From a virus: a stretch of DNA of 41,760 nt. The notes under the pieces are model-generated. The model made no database searches, had not been told where the DNA came from, and was given only the letters and a program-made list of their open reading frames with translations. Each line of letters starts with the position of its first letter. Positions within the stretch are counted from its first letter, which is position 1. This document shows, in pieces, positions 33,101 to 39,463 of the stretch. Position numbers and translations under genes: made by a program. The stretch spans positions 1 through 41,760 of IMG/VR virus record IMGVR_UViG_3300023174_000313; one strand, 5' to 3'.

Positions 33101-34194
33101 CTGGTAACGTAATAATTGGTAGCGCAACTGGCATAAATAATACCGACAATAATATCTATATCAGTGATGGTGCTGGCAATTTAAGATTACAAGTTGATAG
33201 CAATGGTGCATTATCTGGTACAGTTATTACTGGTTCATCTATAACAGGTTCAACCGTATTAGCAACTGTTGTTACTGGTACAACAACCACTGGTTCAACG
33301 GCCTTATTCACAACTATCACTGGTTCAACAATAACAGGCTCTACAGCTTTGTATACTGTAGTTACAGGCACCACAACAACTGGTTCAACTGCAACTTTTA
33401 CAACTATTAGCGGCTCTAATATCAGCGGTGCATTAATAGGTACGTTGAATACAATTAGCGTCATCAACGCTAGTACTAATTTAACTGCCTCCAACGTTGG
33501 AAGTATTAGAAGTTTGGCATTAACTTCTAGCATCACAAACGGTTTAACTAGGGTTACTGGTGTAGAAACAGGCAGCTTTACATATTTAACTGGTACAACC
33601 ACAACTGGTACATTAGCCACATTTGGTACAGTGTCAGGCTCTACAGGATTGTCTGGCGCACTAGGTTTATTTACTACTCTAACTGCTTCTAATATTTCCT
33701 CTTCAGGTAATATGACTCTTGGGGGAAACATTACTTTATCAAATGCTGGTGGTATAGTGTTTGGTACTACTGCGGGGGCTTCAAGCGGCACATTATCTTC
33801 TAATACATTAAGCGATTATGAAATTGGCTCTTGGACGCCCGCTTATCAAGGAACAGGTTGGACATATAACTCCGGTCTTACCGTTGGTAGATATACAAAA
33901 ATTGGAAAAATAGTTCATTTAGAAGGATCTATATTGTTAACGGCTACAGGAAGTAATGCCCCCGGTGTCGTTATTACTGGTATACCATTTACTAGTAACG
34001 GTAATACTTATGGTGATTTTAATGTGATTCGATATCAATCTCTTGCTGCTGGTATCACTACTTATCCACAAGGTTATGTCGGTTATGCAGCAAATACTAT
34101 TACTTTAGAAAAAGCCTCTAATACTTTATTAGTAACTGATTTAACTAATGCTTCTTGGATTTGGTTTTCTGCTATTTATACAACAACATCTTAA
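30136..34194 (+). CDS. Large tail fibre/adhesin C with YadA-head-like repeats
   Basis: 1352 aa. Order: attachment-like N-terminus with LLDGLDSTAF (near 50); a 300-residue globular part; a glycine hinge GGAGGGGGGGG (near 462) followed by NLASLTDVSIG; TGSTA-type stem repeats; about 16 copies of a 12-20-residue repeat of the form NxAIGxxAL (about 730-1010, e.g. NVAIGYQAL, NTAIGYNAL), like the left-handed beta-roll of YadA adhesin heads; a second stem; and a C-terminal domain YEIGSWTPAYQG...GRYTKIGKIVHLEG typical of phage fibre tips. Probably the main host-binding fibre. Confidence 0.92.
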   Translation: MAISDFKLETGLQVSGSAKISGSVSASQGFTGSLYGTASYGQDSNLLDGLDSTAFARLASANTFSQTQTISGNLYVTGTVSASVVTASQGFVSGGLTIGDYVQLLPVGATNIPTNLTASYIYTSGSTNDMYFTQYQGPYTNTTRLRWLESTLSTGLLHGGILSTVNGTTTFSVSSGSGLILNYNASTGSDPYPTINFVSWPTYTSQSLLYSGSAPITYIAIASDGTISQETLPPNFSEFKDRIVLGRVLHQSGSVTNGATNTPPTAYGLATSTADFIRAIGPLKISGHFLAPSGSGNLSLTKSAGDSYVEGRNYSLNPNIPNLIISANDPAVTVSKIYRQRCSGGIAVIDTGVAGAGYTTVDPTLYQDANGNLASVGTDFTVQRVYWFPRAVNRALYVYYGQATYANIDDAIAGINTENFVECENTKGSAILVAHLVMKGNISNFDSSITSRIYQAGLFRGGAGGGGGGGGSSGATNLASLTDVSIGTPANGQALIYNTSISKWVEGYPNSASYATNTATASYVATGSAIATFTNDVRNQFSVGSNIGISAGVVSLSSSVSTTAVTGTTGVSGAIGLFPILTGSSLSGTTAQFTTISGSNISGALIGTLNGFTGVVAGTNLTSSTLLGALRISLTSSVTSGLTLLTSTSGNFTILSGTTTTGSTALFTTVTGTTTTGSTATFTRITGSTITGSTLSYTTLNTTQMTSSGKILVDNGLKIGNGANSYATNIGIGDSALASINNPVGVDNVAIGYQALVLNQSGNQNIAIGKYALYNTNGSYNNVAIGGGAGQANTNGAENIFVGAGAGNQAKASFNTLIGTNAGVNLVSSQNTAIGYYALNAHKGTGGNNFALGTYAVQTVISGTENVGIGINTIYGITNGDFNIAIGSRAIYPSAQGYNNVTSSYNTAIGYNALSTIAAGGENLSIGYNGLLNLISGSQNNGVGTAILGSLKTGSANTAVGYKGLLNLISGSNNIGIGNYAGSSILTGSGNVIIGSATGINNTDNNIYISDGAGNLRLQVDSNGALSGTVITGSSITGSTVLATVVTGTTTTGSTALFTTITGSTITGSTALYTVVTGTTTTGSTATFTTISGSNISGALIGTLNTISVINASTNLTASNVGSIRSLALTSSITNGLTRVTGVETGSFTYLTGTTTTGTLATFGTVSGSTGLSGALGLFTTLTASNISSSGNMTLGGNITLSNAGGIVFGTTAGASSGTLSSNTLSDYEIGSWTPAYQGTGWTYNSGLTVGRYTKIGKIVHLEGSILLTATGSNAPGVVITGIPFTSNGNTYGDFNVIRYQSLAAGITTYPQGYVGYAANTITLEKASNTLLVTDLTNASWIWFSAIYTTTS
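32100..33430 (+). repeat. Degenerate tandem repeats within the fibre C gene
   Basis: Two stem blocks (about 32100-32230 and 33220-33430) repeat a roughly 45-60-nt unit encoding TGTTTTGSTAxFTTIxGS. The pieces around 31920-31960 and 33400-33440, both encoding TTISGSNISGALIGTLN, are near-copies, so a module was duplicated. Between them lies the NxAIGxxAL repeat array (about 32320-33190). These are coding repeats, a likely site of recombination. Confidence 0.75.
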
Positions 34195-34209
34195 TATAGG
34201 AAAATAATT

Positions 34210-34446
34210 ATGGCTCTTACAGAAAAAAACATAATAGATAAAATTGAAGTTTTAGAAAATGGAATTATTCAAGTTCGTCAAGCAACTATTGTCGAACGTG
34301 ATGGAGTAGAAATTGCTAAAAACTATCATCGCTGGACATTGACTCCCGGTCAAGATTTAACAGGTCAAGAGCAACGTGTTATAGATATTGCAACAGCCGT
34401 ATGGACACCGGAAGTTGTTGCTGCTTATCAACAAATAACTGGATAA
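34210..34446 (+). CDS. Small fibre-associated protein, 78 aa
   Basis: DKIEVLENGIIQVRQATIVERDG...YHRWTLTPGQD...AVWTPEVVAAYQ is a pattern of small proteins that follow tail-fibre genes in many marine phages. It may be an assembly chaperone or a minor tail component; role not established. RBS TAGGAAAATAATT, 15 nt after the fibre stop. Confidence 0.78.
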   Translation: MALTEKNIIDKIEVLENGIIQVRQATIVERDGVEIAKNYHRWTLTPGQDLTGQEQRVIDIATAVWTPEVVAAYQQITG

Positions 34447-34450
34447 TAAA

Positions 34451-34750
34451 ATGAAGATAACGAAAGAAAAGCTATTGCAAATAATTAAAGAAGAAGTATC
34501 TTTTGTTTCTTCTTACCCAATTCCTGCTCCTAAACCTGATAGCATTGATCCAGATGGTTACGAAGGAAGAATGGCCAAAAACAATCTTTCTAAAATGGAA
34601 GAATATGCACGTAGTTTACAAGGCATGATTGCTGATAATGAGAATCTTGAGCCTTGGGTTGAAGAAAAGATAGCTGTTGCTGCTTCCATGCTAGATAGCG
34701 TTGCTCACTATTTGCAATACGATAAATCACATCCACAATCTGGCGAATAA
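34451..34750 (+). CDS. Small tagged protein, 99 aa
   Basis: Begins MKITKEKLLQIIKEEVSFV, one of the clearest leaders. The remainder is helical (KNNLSKMEEYARSLQGMIAD, VEEKIAVAASMLDSVAHYL), a pattern I have seen in other leader-bearing phage proteins, with no known fold. It follows the fibre gene cluster by 4 nt. Confidence 0.8.
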   Translation: MKITKEKLLQIIKEEVSFVSSYPIPAPKPDSIDPDGYEGRMAKNNLSKMEEYARSLQGMIADNENLEPWVEEKIAVAASMLDSVAHYLQYDKSHPQSGE

Positions 34751-34753
34751 GAT

Positions 34754-35356
34754 ATGCAGAAGTATTTAGACTTTTGGAATAGGTATCTAAACGAAAGAAA
34801 GATACGTGGTGTAAAAGATACCTCAAAGGTAACTTCGCTATGTGTATTTGATTTCGATGGTACATTATTTAAAAGTCCAGATAAACCAGAAGATGAAGGA
34901 AATAGCTGGTGGTTATTTGCTAAAAGCCTAGATGAACCAGCTACTCCGCACATTCCCGGTAAGGAATGGTGGTACAATAAAACTGTTGATTTAGCTTTAA
35001 ACAAAATTAAAGACCCAAGTGTATATTGCATTATGTTAACGGGTAGAAGCGATAGGTTCCTTAATAAAAGAATCAACGAACTACTTCTACAAAAAAAAAT
35101 GATGTTTGATGAAGTTGGATTAAATGATTCCGGTGAGGAATCAGAAAATTTCAAGATTGCACGTATTAGAGAATTATTAAATTCTCTTCCTAATATTCAA
35201 AAATTAGAAATGTGGGAAGATCAAAAAGATTTGGCAGATAAATATTCAGAAGAATTCTCTGGCGATAAATTTAAATTCCTTGTTCATATTGTTGATGATA
35301 GTTATTCTAAATCCGATAGCGGACAAACAAAAATAAAAATTAAAATCAAGTCTTAA
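34754..35356 (+). CDS. HAD-family protein, Swiss-Army-Knife RNA-repair-like
   Basis: 200 aa. HAD motif I is CVFDFDGTLFKSP (near 30-42). Two WW pairs (SWWLF and EWWYN), then MLTGRSDRF (motif II-like) and MWEDQKDL give the pattern of the HAD_SAK domain, named from RNA-repair fusions. It may be a phosphatase acting on nucleic-acid ends; substrate not known. It follows the tagged gene by 3 nt and ends in a Lys/Ile-rich tail. Confidence 0.78.
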   Translation: MQKYLDFWNRYLNERKIRGVKDTSKVTSLCVFDFDGTLFKSPDKPEDEGNSWWLFAKSLDEPATPHIPGKEWWYNKTVDLALNKIKDPSVYCIMLTGRSDRFLNKRINELLLQKKMMFDEVGLNDSGEESENFKIARIRELLNSLPNIQKLEMWEDQKDLADKYSEEFSGDKFKFLVHIVDDSYSKSDSGQTKIKIKIKS

Positions 35357-35403
35357 CAACAATTTTTTCTAGTTGTAGTATCTTTAGAAATAGCGGATAC
35401 TAC
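35353..35403 (+). promoter_or_regulatory. Promoter with overlapping hairpin upstream of 35432
   Basis: TTAACA (35353-35358) starts in the stop codon of the HAD gene; 17 nt later is TAGTAT (35376-35381). GTAGTATC (35375-35382) pairs with GATACTAC (35396-35403), so the -10 box is part of the left arm rather than the loop. No T run follows, so this is more likely a promoter with an operator-like inverted repeat than a terminator. AAGGAGATAAATAAT precedes the next ATG. Confidence 0.6.
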
Positions 35404-35431
35404 TTAAGATATTTTCAAGGAGATAAATAAT

Positions 35432-35704
35432 ATGTGCATGATCTGTAAGGGTTTAGAACGTGGCAAATTCACACCAGAAGATGCTAGAGATAAGCTAGAA
35501 GAATTTGTTGATTTAGACCTGTTAGATGAAGATCATCAAGAAGAAGTTGAAATGCTCATTGCAGAAATTGAAGAAGATGAATATTATTGGTCTACCGCTA
35601 AAAAAGACGCTAGAAGAACTCTTGAAGATGATTATGATTATGGATATGATGAAGAACCAGAAGAAGATCCATTTTTAGATGATGAACCTTACGAAGAAGA
35701 CTAA
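35432..35704 (+). CDS. Small acidic protein starting MCMICKGLERG
   Basis: 90 aa. MCMICKGLERGKFTPEDARDK, then DEDHQEEVEMLIAEIEEDEYYW, is a pattern known from many phages (CxxC at the start, helical middle, Asp/Glu-rich tail). The tail here is DYDYGYDEEPEEDPF. Possibly a host-takeover or DNA-mimic-like protein; no function established. Strong RBS and its own promoter suggest early, high expression. Confidence 0.8.
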   Translation: MCMICKGLERGKFTPEDARDKLEEFVDLDLLDEDHQEEVEMLIAEIEEDEYYWSTAKKDARRTLEDDYDYGYDEEPEEDPFLDDEPYEED

Positions 35705-35712
35705 TTATATGC

Positions 35713-36405
35713 ATGAGATGGTTATTTGACCACACTTATGGCTTTGGCAAAATGTCAAAGCAAAATATAATTTATTCTCCTTGTGCTGCTTTATTAGAAT
35801 CACACGAATATAGTGAATTTCTGGAAAATGGATGGTATCCAGCAAATGATAATATCTGGTTTCAAACTCGCAGCACACGTATTAATCTAGAATTATATAA
35901 ACCAACAAAGAATGTTTTGCGTTTGGCAAAGAAAGTTAAATACTTTCCAGATGTGAACATGACAAAAACCAAACGAGAAAGATTGGCAAGAATATATGAC
36001 AAATATATCACTCGTAAAGGCTATAGTGATGATATGTCAATTGACGATATTATCTCTAATAGTCACGGGCATATCTATTACGTATATAATGGTGAAATCG
36101 TTGCATTCGCATTTTACAAAGTTATTGGAGAAGCTTACCTTGGCATAGAATTTGCGTGGGACTACGAAGAGCCAAAGCTTTCTCTCGGACATATTAACGT
36201 TTATTACAATTCTATTTTTGCTCGCTTTAAACGTTGCAAATATATATATCTTTCTTCTGGCTATGAAAGCTGCTCTATATACAAAAGCCAATACCCCGGT
36301 TTCCAATGGTGGAAAGGCTATCAGTGGTCTACAGATGTGGAGTTATATAAAGAGTTATGTCTCCGCGATGATGAAATAAAAATAGATGCAGGCGATCTAA
36401 TATAA
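35713..36405 (+). CDS. GNAT-fold protein resembling arginyl/leucyl-tRNA-protein transferase
   Basis: 230 aa. SPCAALLES...FLENGWYPANDNIWFQT recalls the N-terminal region of ATE/Bpt transferases (residues often CxxC there; here one Cys). The C-terminal half has the acyltransferase-like order: VYNGEIVAFAFYKV, KLSLGHINVYYN, KYIYLSSGYESCSIYKSQYPG, matching ATE's DGKLVAV...SLG...Y-GYY. ATE enzymes add Arg or Leu to protein N-termini for degradation. The identity is a moderate inference; another GNAT is possible. Confidence 0.6.
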   Translation: MRWLFDHTYGFGKMSKQNIIYSPCAALLESHEYSEFLENGWYPANDNIWFQTRSTRINLELYKPTKNVLRLAKKVKYFPDVNMTKTKRERLARIYDKYITRKGYSDDMSIDDIISNSHGHIYYVYNGEIVAFAFYKVIGEAYLGIEFAWDYEEPKLSLGHINVYYNSIFARFKRCKYIYLSSGYESCSIYKSQYPGFQWWKGYQWSTDVELYKELCLRDDEIKIDAGDLI

Positions 36406-36410
36406 AGTTG

Positions 36411-36438
36411 TTAACATCAGCCAAGTTTCTGTTACAAT
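36411..36438 (+). promoter_or_regulatory. Candidate promoter for the PurA/PurZ gene
   Basis: TTAACA (36411-36416), 16-nt spacer, TACAAT (36433-36438), 23 nt before the ATG, with TTTTGGAGGA as RBS. The 56-nt gap has no hairpin. This would give purA-like transcription its own start within the run. Confidence 0.6.
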
Positions 36439-36461
36439 CAGCCATATCTTTTGGAGGACGA

Positions 36462-37457
36462 ATGATTGAATACGCAGACGTTATAGTTGATTTAGCTTAT
36501 GGAGATAGCGGTAAAGGAAAAGTAACACATATCTTAGGCAAGAGCGGCGATTATACGCATTGTATTAGATATAATGGCTCAAATAACGCAGGTCATACAA
36601 TCTATCATGAAGGTAAAAAGATTGTAACACATTCAATCCCTACAGGAGTTGTTCATGGGATCAAGTCTATCATTGGTCCCGGTTGTGTAATGAATGTTAA
36701 GCAATTCTTTGATGAATTAAAGGAACTCCAAGATGCTGGCATAAAGACTGATGGTCTTGTTTACGTTGCAAAGAATGTTAATATAATCACCGAAGAGCAC
36801 TTGCAAGAGGATAGACAGGATGCTAAGATAGGTACAACAAAGCGCGGTAATGGTCCAGCATATCGTGACAAGTATAATAGAAAAGGCGTTCGTGCTGAAC
36901 AAATACCTGAACTTCAAAACTATTTAATAGATCTATATGAAGAACTTCATTCAGAAAATACCCCATGCCGCATTCTATTTGAAGGCGCTCAAGGTTTTGG
37001 TCTTGACATTGATTGGGGCGATTATCCTTTCGTTACTAGCTCCACTTGTACTGTTGGCGCTGCTGTTGCTAACGGTGTTCCTCCAAACAAAATTAGGAAT
37101 GTTTGGGGGATAACTAAAGTTTATGAAACATATGTAGGTGGCAAAAAGTTTGAACCAGATGATCCAATCTTTGGCAAGATACGTGAACTTGGCGGAGAGT
37201 ACGGAGCAACAACTGGCCGACCAAGGCAATGCAATTGGATTAATACTTCACTATTACGCAAGGCTGCAAACATTAATGGCGTAAATAAAGTTGTATTCAA
37301 TAAGGCTGATATCCTTAGAATGGTTGATGCTTGGAAGGCTTATGATTTAAATGGAAATCTTATCACTTTTCAAGATGAAGAACTTATGAAACAATGGATG
37401 CAAGAATTATTACCAAATGTAGAAATATTTTGGTCGGACAGTCCAGATAAACTATAA
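36462..37457 (+). CDS. Short adenylosuccinate synthetase-family enzyme (PurA/PurZ)
   Basis: 331 aa from the ATG at 36462 (GGAGGA upstream; an in-frame TTG at 36408 is weaker). Family motifs: P-loop YGDSGKGK (13-20; E. coli PurA has GDEGKGK, so Glu14 is Ser here), NNAGHT (41-46, catalytic His45), GTTKRGNGPAY (114-124), VTSST, GATTGRPRQ and the guanine-recognition NKAD near 280 (TKLD in E. coli). It is about 100 residues shorter than bacterial PurA, the length of archaeal PurA and phage PurZ. PurA joins Asp to IMP; PurZ joins Asp to dGMP, leading to diaminopurine DNA. Sequence alone does not settle which. Confidence 0.9.
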   Translation: MIEYADVIVDLAYGDSGKGKVTHILGKSGDYTHCIRYNGSNNAGHTIYHEGKKIVTHSIPTGVVHGIKSIIGPGCVMNVKQFFDELKELQDAGIKTDGLVYVAKNVNIITEEHLQEDRQDAKIGTTKRGNGPAYRDKYNRKGVRAEQIPELQNYLIDLYEELHSENTPCRILFEGAQGFGLDIDWGDYPFVTSSTCTVGAAVANGVPPNKIRNVWGITKVYETYVGGKKFEPDDPIFGKIRELGGEYGATTGRPRQCNWINTSLLRKAANINGVNKVVFNKADILRMVDAWKAYDLNGNLITFQDEELMKQWMQELLPNVEIFWSDSPDKL

Positions 37458-37458
37458 T

Positions 37459-37617
37459 ATGGCTAACTGTAATCACTGTGGAAAAACAGCATTTACAAGA
37501 ATCTGTCCTAGATGTAGAAGAGTGATAAAATCCGATCCAGCAGCAGATGGAATTGGATGTTTAGTTATGATATGTATATTTGTTTTTGCATATTTTCATA
37601 ACGCATGTGGAAAATAA
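37459..37617 (+). CDS. Tiny zinc-ribbon membrane protein, 52 aa
   Basis: Starts one base after the previous stop. NCNHCG and CPRC give a four-Cys zinc ribbon in the first 20 residues, then Arg/Lys residues, then a single membrane span (CLVMICIFVFAYF). This resembles bacterial zinc-ribbon transmembrane mini-proteins. It has no clear RBS, so it may rely on coupling. Function unknown. Confidence 0.65.
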   Translation: MANCNHCGKTAFTRICPRCRRVIKSDPAADGIGCLVMICIFVFAYFHNACGK

Positions 37618-37634
37618 AAAAGAATATAAAGTGC

Positions 37635-37663
37635 TTTACAAGATGTAGTGGCCGATGTATAGT
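37635..37663 (+). promoter_or_regulatory. Sigma70-type promoter before the 37710 gene
   Basis: TTTACA (37635-37640), 17-nt spacer, TATAGT (37658-37663). The expected start is about 40 nt upstream of AAAAAGGAGAAACAA and the ATG. No hairpin overlaps the -10 here. One CCTG/CAGG mini-stem lies in the leader. Confidence 0.75.
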
Positions 37664-37709
37664 AGTACAACTAACCCTGAGACAACAGGATCTTAAAAAG
37701 GAGAAACAA

Positions 37710-38003
37710 ATGTCAAACCGTACCTCAACCGTATCAACCCGTCGTTCCGCAAAGAGCAACACCACCCGTCGTTCTGCAAAGAAGGTATTCGATGCAAAGA
37801 CTGGCGTTTATGAAAACAGCCACGAAGTAACTGGTTATGGTGTTCAAATCCGTCGCGGCGATACACGTCACGGTGGAGAAAGCTTCGTAAAGATCTATGG
37901 TCGCAATTCTGAATCTGATACCGTAACTCTTTCTCTCCGTGAAGCACGTTCACTTAAGGCATTCCTTGACCGTGAACTTACTATGCTTGCTCGCGCAGAA
38001 TAG
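37710..38003 (+). CDS. Small basic protein with Ser/Thr/Arg-rich N-terminus
   Basis: 97 aa from the ATG at 37710, chosen for AAAAAGGAG upstream rather than the earlier in-frame ATG at 37605. The first 25 residues are STRRSAKSNTTRRSAKK-like, a disordered, basic, nucleic-acid-binding-type tail. The rest is a small alpha/beta domain (GYGVQIRRGDTR, ESFVKIYGRNSE, LSLREARSLKAFLDRE). Codons are unusually G/C-ending (CGT, AAG, GTA). It is flanked by strong promoters, so likely abundant. Confidence 0.8.
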   Translation: MSNRTSTVSTRRSAKSNTTRRSAKKVFDAKTGVYENSHEVTGYGVQIRRGDTRHGGESFVKIYGRNSESDTVTLSLREARSLKAFLDRELTMLARAE

Positions 38004-38013
38004 TAAATAGCTG

Positions 38014-38061
38014 TTGACATACTGAACCCCACCTGTTATAATGCAGGTGGGGTTTCTTATT
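38014..38061 (+). promoter_or_regulatory. Consensus promoter embedded in a terminator hairpin
   Basis: TTGACA (38014-38019), 17 nt, TATAAT (38037-38042): a perfect sigma70 promoter. AACCCCACCTG (38025-38035) pairs with CAGGTGGGGTT (38044-38054) over 11 bp; the 8-nt loop TTATAATG holds the -10 box, and TTTCTTATT follows. It can both terminate the 37710 transcript and start the 38075 run. Confidence 0.88.
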
Positions 38062-38074
38062 GGAGAAATAAATC

Positions 38075-38503
38075 ATGACCGAAGATAACACAAATCTACT
38101 TAAAGTTTCTTATCCAACTGTGTTCAAAGAAAATTTCTATTTTGAATGTGAAGATGGCTGGATTAATCTTATTAGTGAAATCGCCAAGTTTATCTCTTCA
38201 AAGACAAAAGAATGCTATGCAGATCAAGTCAAAGAAAAGTTTGGTACACTTAGATTTTATATCAACTGTGGTAATGGTATCAGCGAACCAGAATATGTTG
38301 AAATAGCCTCTTTCATCTCAGCTATTGAAAGACAAAGCGCACATATCTGTGAATATTGCGGTGTCAAACTAGATGATAGTAATAGGAATAAAATCAAGAG
38401 TTATTGGATTAAAAACATTTGTATTACATGCAAACAGAAAGAAGACTTAGAGAGAGAAGAAGAGCTTGTCAAAAGAGCAATGAAGCTTAATAATGAACGC
38501 TAA
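38075..38503 (+). CDS. Phage protein with FECEDGW motif and zinc cysteines
   Basis: 142 aa. YFECEDGWINLI, VKEKFGTLRFYI, then CEYCG and CITC are the ordered motifs of a small protein family widespread in phages, with a four-Cys zinc site at the end. Role unknown. It overlaps the next gene by one base. Own consensus promoter upstream, suggesting early expression. Confidence 0.82.
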   Translation: MTEDNTNLLKVSYPTVFKENFYFECEDGWINLISEIAKFISSKTKECYADQVKEKFGTLRFYINCGNGISEPEYVEIASFISAIERQSAHICEYCGVKLDDSNRNKIKSYWIKNICITCKQKEDLEREEELVKRAMKLNNER

Positions 38504-38757
38504 TGGAACCAATATTTAAACCGGGAGATCTGGTGGAATATATACCAGAAGCTTTCGGCCATAAAGATAAATATATTGGTACCGGCTATGTTGAAAAAGC
38601 TGAATTCAATGAAAGTACTGGTATGTATTTTTATACCGTAGTATCATTCAACACAGTTAAGCAATCAGCCAAGAACTTTGCCGAGTATCATATAGGTGAA
38701 GTAAGACGTATGTGGCACGAACATGTAGCGCAAACCATATTAAGAAAAATATCATGA
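38503..38757 (+). CDS. Small beta-barrel-like protein, 84 aa
   Basis: Begins KPGDLVEYIPEAFG, then GTGYVEKAEF and a C-terminal MWHEHVAQTILRKI. A KOW/SH3-like small barrel with a helix; no family recognised. It overlaps both neighbours (start with previous stop; ATGA with the next start). Confidence 0.72.
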   Translation: MEPIFKPGDLVEYIPEAFGHKDKYIGTGYVEKAEFNESTGMYFYTVVSFNTVKQSAKNFAEYHIGEVRRMWHEHVAQTILRKIS

Positions 38758-38996
38758 AACATGCAATTGGCGACATCGTAGCATGCTACAATAACGCAAT
38801 ACGATCTAAAATAACAATTGGTTGGATAACAGAAGTAGTTTATGAAACAATATTTATTGCACACGTTGATTATCAAGAAGAAAGATATCGTGTACAATGG
38901 GCGGATAGTGATTTTGATGATGGTTCCATCATTCTCTACACACCAGAAGAAATAGCCGATGGAAAGAAATTGTATATTTCATGGCATAACTTATGA
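38754..38996 (+). CDS. Small beta-rich protein, 80 aa
   Basis: Starts at the ATGA overlap (38754) rather than the internal ATG of the previous gene at 38712. AIGDIVACYNN, ITIGWITEVVYE, YRVQWADSDFDDG, IILYTPEEI is an SH3-like pattern common among small phage proteins. Function unknown. Confidence 0.72.
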   Translation: MKHAIGDIVACYNNAIRSKITIGWITEVVYETIFIAHVDYQEERYRVQWADSDFDDGSIILYTPEEIADGKKLYISWHNL

Positions 38997-39463
38997 ATAC
39001 CACCCTCCACCCATCCTCCACCCCCCCACCTACCTACCTATCCATAGGGGATGTTGTATTTGTTAAATTAGGAACCGTCAGACCAAGTTATTTAAAGCAA
39101 ATGTTTAAAACATATAAACATTTGAAACCAATAGATATACTAAAACAATTTGGTATCAGTGATAGAGTGGCTAAAGATATAAAGAACGATACATATTTTT
39201 ATATAGATCCAAATGTGATTGGCTACATTAGTAGCGATCCTATGACCGCCGAAGTGGCAGAGCAGCAAAACCTTAAAGTTAATCAGTATGGAGATTTTAT
39301 GTTAGGTTATGCTATTAAATTTGAAATGCTAAATAAAAAGATGCTTTCAGCAAACTACAATACTTTTATGTTCCATCATTCCTTATTGTCAATCTCGGAT
39401 ATAGTTATATATGAGCCGCATGAACTATACGAGGAAATCATGAATGAGAAAGGAAACGGATAG
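38993..39463 (+). CDS. Hypothetical protein with Pro/Ser/Thr-rich C-tract N-terminus
   Basis: 156 aa. The first 15 residues (TTLHPSSTPPPTY) are encoded by a C-rich tract with seven C in a row (39021-39027). After that, YLSIGDVVFVKLG begins a beta domain, with a helical region KPIDILKQFGISDRVAKDI. No family recognised. The ATG overlaps the previous stop (ATGA). Confidence 0.72.
   Translation: MNTTLHPSSTPPPTYLSIGDVVFVKLGTVRPSYLKQMFKTYKHLKPIDILKQFGISDRVAKDIKNDTYFYIDPNVIGYISSDPMTAEVAEQQNLKVNQYGDFMLGYAIKFEMLNKKMLSANYNTFMFHHSLLSISDIVIYEPHELYEEIMNEKGNG

Noticed and set aside
32100-33430. Repeats that could suggest a CRISPR array
   Set aside because: They are degenerate, in frame and encode a beta-strand protein; no conserved repeats with unique spacers of constant length.
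33156-33791. Minus-strand open frame opposite the fibre stem repeats
   Set aside because: Val/Pro/Glu repeats are the complement of Thr/Gly/Ser repeats in a recognised fibre; not a gene.
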